A stretch of 17,337 nucleotides of DNA from an uncultured Oscillospiraceae bacterium (GTDB taxonomy: Bacteria; Bacillota; Clostridia; Oscillospirales; Ruminococcaceae). The DNA lies in the NCBI GenBank assembly GCA_910578965.1, contig CAJTSP010000009.1:18642-35978 (forward strand). Direction: 5' to 3'. Below, piece after piece: positions 14,469 through 17,337 of the stretch. The notes below the pieces were generated by a model, which was not told the origin of the DNA, ran no database searches, and saw only the letters and a program-made list of their open reading frames with translations. Every line of letters begins with the position of its first letter. Within the stretch, counting starts at the first letter, position 1. A program made the position numbers and the translations under genes.

Positions 14469-15518
14469 TTATCCCCCTCCCCCGGTTACAATCATCAACG
14501 CGGTGGCCAGTACCACCAGCATAAAAAAGAAGACCAAAAAGGATATGCAAATGCCGATACTCTGGGCCGCACCCTCCAATACGCTGCCGCAGCGCTTAAG
14601 CCCCAAAGCCTTTGAAACAAGCGCCGCAGCGGCGATGGCGGCACTGTAGGCCGTACAGCGCACCAGCAAAGGTACAAAGGCTGCCGCCAGCACGGCAATG
14701 GCCGCAAACCCCAGCGAGCCCTTGAGCACCCGCAGGCCCGCAAGCACGCTGCCCATGGCATCCGACGCAACCCCGCCTACCAACGGCACTGCGCTGCTGA
14801 GCACAAACTGCCCGGTTTTGGCGGCAAGGCTGTCGGCCCCCTGGGCCAGTACAGTCTGCAGCCCCAGCACGCCCGCAAAGGCCGCCGCCAAAAACTTGAC
14901 CAGCCAACGCACCGCACTGCCCAATAGGGCGCAGGCATCCGTCAGGCCCTCCACAAAGCAAAGGCCCGCAGCCGTGTTGAGAGCGAGATACACCTGCAAA
15001 AGCGGCATGGCCAGGGTACTGATGAGCTGGGCCGAAAACCCTGCAATCATTAAGAACATCCCGCTGTACACGGTAGCTGCCCCCGGCTGCCCGCAGCCGA
15101 GCATAACCCCCGAAAACACCGGCACAAAGCTGATGAGATAGGCGTACCAGCCCTGCACCGTTTGGGCAATTTCATCCGTCAGGCCCAACAAAGGGTCGGC
15201 CGTGAGCAGAAAAACCCCCAGCAAAAGCACCCACTCCAGCATCTGCCGCCAGCCCTCCTCCGGCGCAAGACAGAGCGCCGCGGCCCCGCAGAGCAAAAAG
15301 CAAGCCAGCAGAGCCGCCAGCCGCACCGGCCGCTTCAACTGCCCGCGGCAAAGCCCGGCCGCCCATTCCAAGAGCTCCCCCAGCCCCATCGAGGCAAACT
15401 GCTGCGCATCCGGGCTTGTCCCCGGCTGGGGGGCATATGTGTCCGCGGCCAGGGCCCCCAGGCAGAGCGGCCCCGCCAGCAGGGCCGCCGCCAAAAGCAG
15501 CGCGCAAAAACCTTTCAT
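14469..15518 (-). CDS. spoIIIAE: Stage III sporulation protein AE
   Basis: The large multi-spanning membrane protein of the SpoIIIA complex, with a permease-like character. From the ATG at 15518 it has 349 residues: an N-terminal signal peptide ending near GALAADTY, a short outer segment with MGLGELLEWAAGL, then about seven or eight membrane segments. Family-typical stretches include VFSGVMLGCGQPGAATVYSG and VGGVASDAMGSVLAGLRVLKGSLG, and the end is a hydrophobic LVFFFMLVVLATALMIV. I preferred the ATG to the in-frame GTG at 15524 because GAGAGG then lies before the start. Nine bases separate it from spoIIIAD. Confidence 0.94.
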   Translation of the reverse strand: MKGFCALLLAAALLAGPLCLGALAADTYAPQPGTSPDAQQFASMGLGELLEWAAGLCRGQLKRPVRLAALLACFLLCGAAALCLAPEEGWRQMLEWVLLLGVFLLTADPLLGLTDEIAQTVQGWYAYLISFVPVFSGVMLGCGQPGAATVYSGMFLMIAGFSAQLISTLAMPLLQVYLALNTAAGLCFVEGLTDACALLGSAVRWLVKFLAAAFAGVLGLQTVLAQGADSLAAKTGQFVLSSAVPLVGGVASDAMGSVLAGLRVLKGSLGFAAIAVLAAAFVPLLVRCTAYSAAIAAAALVSKALGLKRCGSVLEGAAQSIGICISFLVFFFMLVVLATALMIVTGGGG

Positions 15519-15527
15519 TGGCACCTC

Positions 15528-15914
15528 TCATTGCATCAGCAGCATCAGGCGTTCCAGCACCTGACGCAGAAGCGGCAGGGCGGCGGTAAGCACCAGGCAT
15601 CGCCCGGCCAGCTCTACGCCGTAGGCCAGCGCGCCAAGGCCGGCATCCCGGCAAAGCTCCTGGGCATTTTGTGCCACCAGCGCAATGCCTGCCGCCTTGA
15701 GCAGGCAGGCAAATTCCTCCCGGCCCGCCATCTCGCCCAAACCTTCCAACCAAGCCGCCACCGGCGCTGCGGCGGCGGCAAACGCTCCTAAAAAAAGCAC
15801 TGCGGCCCCGGCCAGCGCCAGCACCGAATAGGCGGGCAGATACTGGCGCAGCAAAACAATAAGCGCCGCAGCAGCCAGCGCGAAGCCAGCAGCCTTAAAA
15901 ATTTCCATAGGCAT
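15528..15914 (-). CDS. spoIIIAD: Stage III sporulation protein AD
   Basis: A 128-residue, almost wholly hydrophobic protein with about four membrane segments, containing the family stretch AAGIALVAQNAQELCRDAGLGALAYGVELAGR. Its ATG directly abuts the spoIIIAC stop (TAAATG), and no good ribosome site is visible, so it is probably translated by coupling to spoIIIAC. A second in-frame ATG two codons on (15908) is an alternative start. Confidence 0.92.
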   Translation of the reverse strand: MPMEIFKAAGFALAAAALIVLLRQYLPAYSVLALAGAAVLFLGAFAAAAAPVAAWLEGLGEMAGREEFACLLKAAGIALVAQNAQELCRDAGLGALAYGVELAGRCLVLTAALPLLRQVLERLMLLMQ

Positions 15915-16109
15915 TTACAGATGGAACAGATCCTTAATCACCACAAACAAATCGCTGATCTGCCGTACGATCATCGAAAGCACCACAATCAGCCCCGCCA
16001 GCGTCGTCATCATGGCCTGATCCTCCCGGCCAGAGCGGATCAGGAGCTGGTTGAGCACCGCCACAATGATCCCGATGGCCGCAATGCGGAATACCAAATC
16101 GATGTCCAC
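15915..16109 (-). CDS. spoIIIAC: Stage III sporulation protein AC
   Basis: A 64-residue two-helix membrane protein typical of SpoIIIAC: MDIDLVFRIAAIGIIVAVLN, a polar turn SGREDQAMM, then a second hydrophobic helix AGLIVVLSMIVRQISDLF. The start is GTG at 16109-16107 with GGGGGAGG nine bases upstream; the open frame extends to 16211, but that extension has no hydrophobic or family character and precedes the ribosome site. Confidence 0.93.
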   Translation of the reverse strand: MDIDLVFRIAAIGIIVAVLNQLLIRSGREDQAMMTTLAGLIVVLSMIVRQISDLFVVIKDLFHL

Positions 16110-16250
16110 GCGGCTGTACCTCCCCCGTTCAAACTGTCCTGTTTGCTTTTTTTGGTTTTGTCCTGGCAAAATGCAGCGTCGAAGAAAAAATGAGGCTCGG
16201 TATTTTGCCAAAAGCGGCAGGCAGGCTGCTTTTGACGGTTCTGCTTTAGC
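16110..16250 (-). other. Structured non-coding gap between spoIIIAB and spoIIIAC
   Basis: This 141-base gap interrupts an operon that is otherwise packed end to end. It holds three inverted repeats: CTGCTTTAG with CTAAAGCAG across the spoIIIAB stop (16241-16259), CAAAAGC (16209-16215) with GCTTTTG (16228-16234), and TGGCAAAAT (16164-16172) with ATTTTGCCA (16202-16210). The last two overlap by two bases. None is followed by a T-run on the minus strand. No open frame with a ribosome site is evident. Confidence 0.5.
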
Positions 16251-16712
16251 CTAAAGCAGCAAAAATGCTGCGAGCAGCCCGGCACAGAGGCCAAACGACC
16301 TGTAAAGCTGTTTTGCTTTATCCAATTCCTTTTCGGCCCGTGCTGTAAAGGCAGCGCACCTTTTTTGATAATAGGTAAGGATACGGCCGGCCTCCGTGCT
16401 GGTGCCCTGCCCTAAGGCTGCAAAGGCAGGCTGCAGAGCTGTACGCTCCTCGGGGGTAAAAAGCTTTGGCAGGCAAAACAGCCGCAATTGGGTGCAGCTA
16501 TTTAAGTCGAGCAGTTCAAAGCCGGGCTCGGCACACAGCAGCAAAAGGATGTCCTCTAACGGCAGGGCCCTAAAGCTAATTTCGTCCCGGATACGCCCCA
16601 ACAAAAGCTCCAACTGCTGCAATGCAGTAAAGCGGCGCCGCGCCTGCCCCAGCCTCCAGCATCCGGCGCCATAGCCGGCCAGTGCCAAGAGCAAGCAGCC
16701 GGTAAGCTTCAT
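16251..16712 (-). CDS. spoIIIAB: Stage III sporulation protein AB
   Basis: A mother-cell membrane protein of the SpoIIIA complex, related in fold to type II secretion GspF. From the ATG at 16712, which shares one base with the spoIIIAA stop (TGATG), it has 153 residues: an N-terminal membrane segment (LTGCLLLALAGYGAGC), a helical cytoplasmic domain with LQQLELLLGRIRDEISFRALPL at about 30-51 and AEKELDKAKQLYRSFGL, and a C-terminal hydrophobic segment. This is slightly shorter than usual but complete. The longer open frame to 17006 is a shadow of spoIIIAA. A GGGAGGTG lies 12 bases upstream. Confidence 0.92.
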   Translation of the reverse strand: MKLTGCLLLALAGYGAGCWRLGQARRRFTALQQLELLLGRIRDEISFRALPLEDILLLLCAEPGFELLDLNSCTQLRLFCLPKLFTPEERTALQPAFAALGQGTSTEAGRILTYYQKRCAAFTARAEKELDKAKQLYRSFGLCAGLLAAFLLL

Positions 16713-17337
16713 CACAGGGCCCGCACCTCCCGTACAAGGCCAGGCTGCTGCGGCCCGGCCAATACCACCGCCGTGCGGAACGCCCCTTGGCGGGCCAACG
16801 CGGCAAACTGTGGGCGCCGGAGCAAAACCTCGGCGTTTGAGCCATGTACCGAGGCCGCAAACTCCACCCCTGCGTGCAGGCCCTCTTCCAGCGCGGCCGC
16901 ATCCTCTTTGCCGCCCAGCTCGTCGCATAAGATCACCTGCGGGCCAAGCGCGCGCAGCGCCATGCAGATAGCTTGCGCCTTGGGCAGCGCCGTGATCACC
17001 TCGCAATGCAGCGGTACAGGGTAAACAAACCCCTGGGCCGTGCAGGGGGCAAGCTCCCCCCGCTCGTCCACCACTGTAACCTTGCGCCCAAGGCTGGAAA
17101 GATACTCTGCAATGCCACGCAAAAAGGTGGTTTTCCCGCTGCTCGGCGGCCCGATTACCAACACCCCGCCGCCCTGTTGAAGGGCGAGGCGCAGGACAGC
17201 GGGCAGCGCAGGTCGGATTTCCCGGGCAATGCGCAGGTTGAGCGAGGTAACGGTTTGGAAGGCGGCGGCCTGTCCGTTTTCGCAGTGGAGCAGCCCGGCC
17301 ACCCCCACCCGATGCCCGCCCGGCAGGGTAAAAAAAC
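16712..17337 (-). CDS. spoIIIAA: Stage III sporulation protein AA, ATPase (5' end outside window)
   Basis: The cytoplasmic ATPase that energises the SpoIIIA complex, related to secretion ATPases. The reading frame is open to the window edge, beginning FFTLPGGHRVGVAG, so the GTG at 17308 is internal and the true start lies further right. Visible are ITLxGGHR-type residues, LNLRIARE, Walker A GPPSSGKTT, VTVVDERGEL, Walker B QVILCDELGG and the conserved ASVHGSNAEVL. The fragment is about two thirds of the family's usual 300-plus residues. The sigma-E promoter of the operon would lie outside the window. Confidence 0.95.
   Translation of the reverse strand, partial: FFTLPGGHRVGVAGLLHCENGQAAAFQTVTSLNLRIAREIRPALPAVLRLALQQGGGVLVIGPPSSGKTTFLRGIAEYLSSLGRKVTVVDERGELAPCTAQGFVYPVPLHCEVITALPKAQAICMALRALGPQVILCDELGGKEDAAALEEGLHAGVEFAASVHGSNAEVLLRRPQFAALARQGAFRTAVVLAGPQQPGLVREVRAL

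Noticed and set aside
16713..17006. N-terminal extension of spoIIIAB to 17006
   Set aside because: It is the out-of-frame shadow of spoIIIAA, is rich in Gly/Arg/Ala and precedes the true membrane segment start at MKLTG.
1..17337. CRISPR arrays, insertion sequences, tRNA or rRNA genes
   Set aside because: I saw no regularly spaced repeats, no transposase frame and no recognisable structural RNA in the window.

Overview
The window is GC-rich, and every gene I can support lies on the minus strand, so it reads right to left. The complete sporulation operon segment spoIIIAA-AH, the Asp23-NusB-XseAB-IspA-Dxs-TlyA-NadK-ArgR-RecN order and the strong Shine-Dalgarno sequences point to an endospore-forming (or recently spore-forming) Clostridia bacterium. 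Base composition and protein style suggest an Oscillospirales/Ruminococcaceae-type gut organism, but that placement is inference.

Right part (17337 to 12884): spoIIIAA (5' end outside the window), AB, AC, AD, AE, AF, AG and AH form a tight run with overlapping or near-touching genes. The exception is a 141-nt structured gap between AB and AC. These proteins build the SpoIIIA side of the mother cell-forespore channel.

Middle part (12832 to 8395): a near-consensus sigma-A-type promoter (12804-12832) follows spoIIIAH and drives an Asp23/Gls24-family gene. After a hairpin terminator/attenuator come nusB, a TsaD/Kae1-like paralogue of unknown role, xseA, xseB and ispA. These last five overlap or nearly touch, so they are probably translationally coupled. 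A strong intrinsic terminator ends ispA.

Left-middle part (8223 to 1990): a divergent-PAP2 (DUF212) membrane protein, dxs, tlyA, nadK, argR and recN follow in one direction with gaps of at most 54 nt. Isoprenoid synthesis (dxs, ispA), DNA repair (xseAB, recN), cofactor supply (nadK), arginine control (argR) and RNA functions (nusB, tlyA) share the locus, as is usual in Clostridia and Bacilli.

Left end (1906 to 1): tyrS, a strong terminator, then a 306-nt gene-free stretch (374-679) with a possible promoter and a leader inverted repeat. It ends in an ECF-type sigma factor gene that starts with TTG and runs off the window. The usual spoIVB-spo0A pair does not follow recN here.

Most of the window is conserved chromosomal core. 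I did not find a clearly new multi-gene system. The best candidates for a second look are the TsaD-like paralogue, the DUF212 protein between ispA and dxs, and the structured non-coding intervals.
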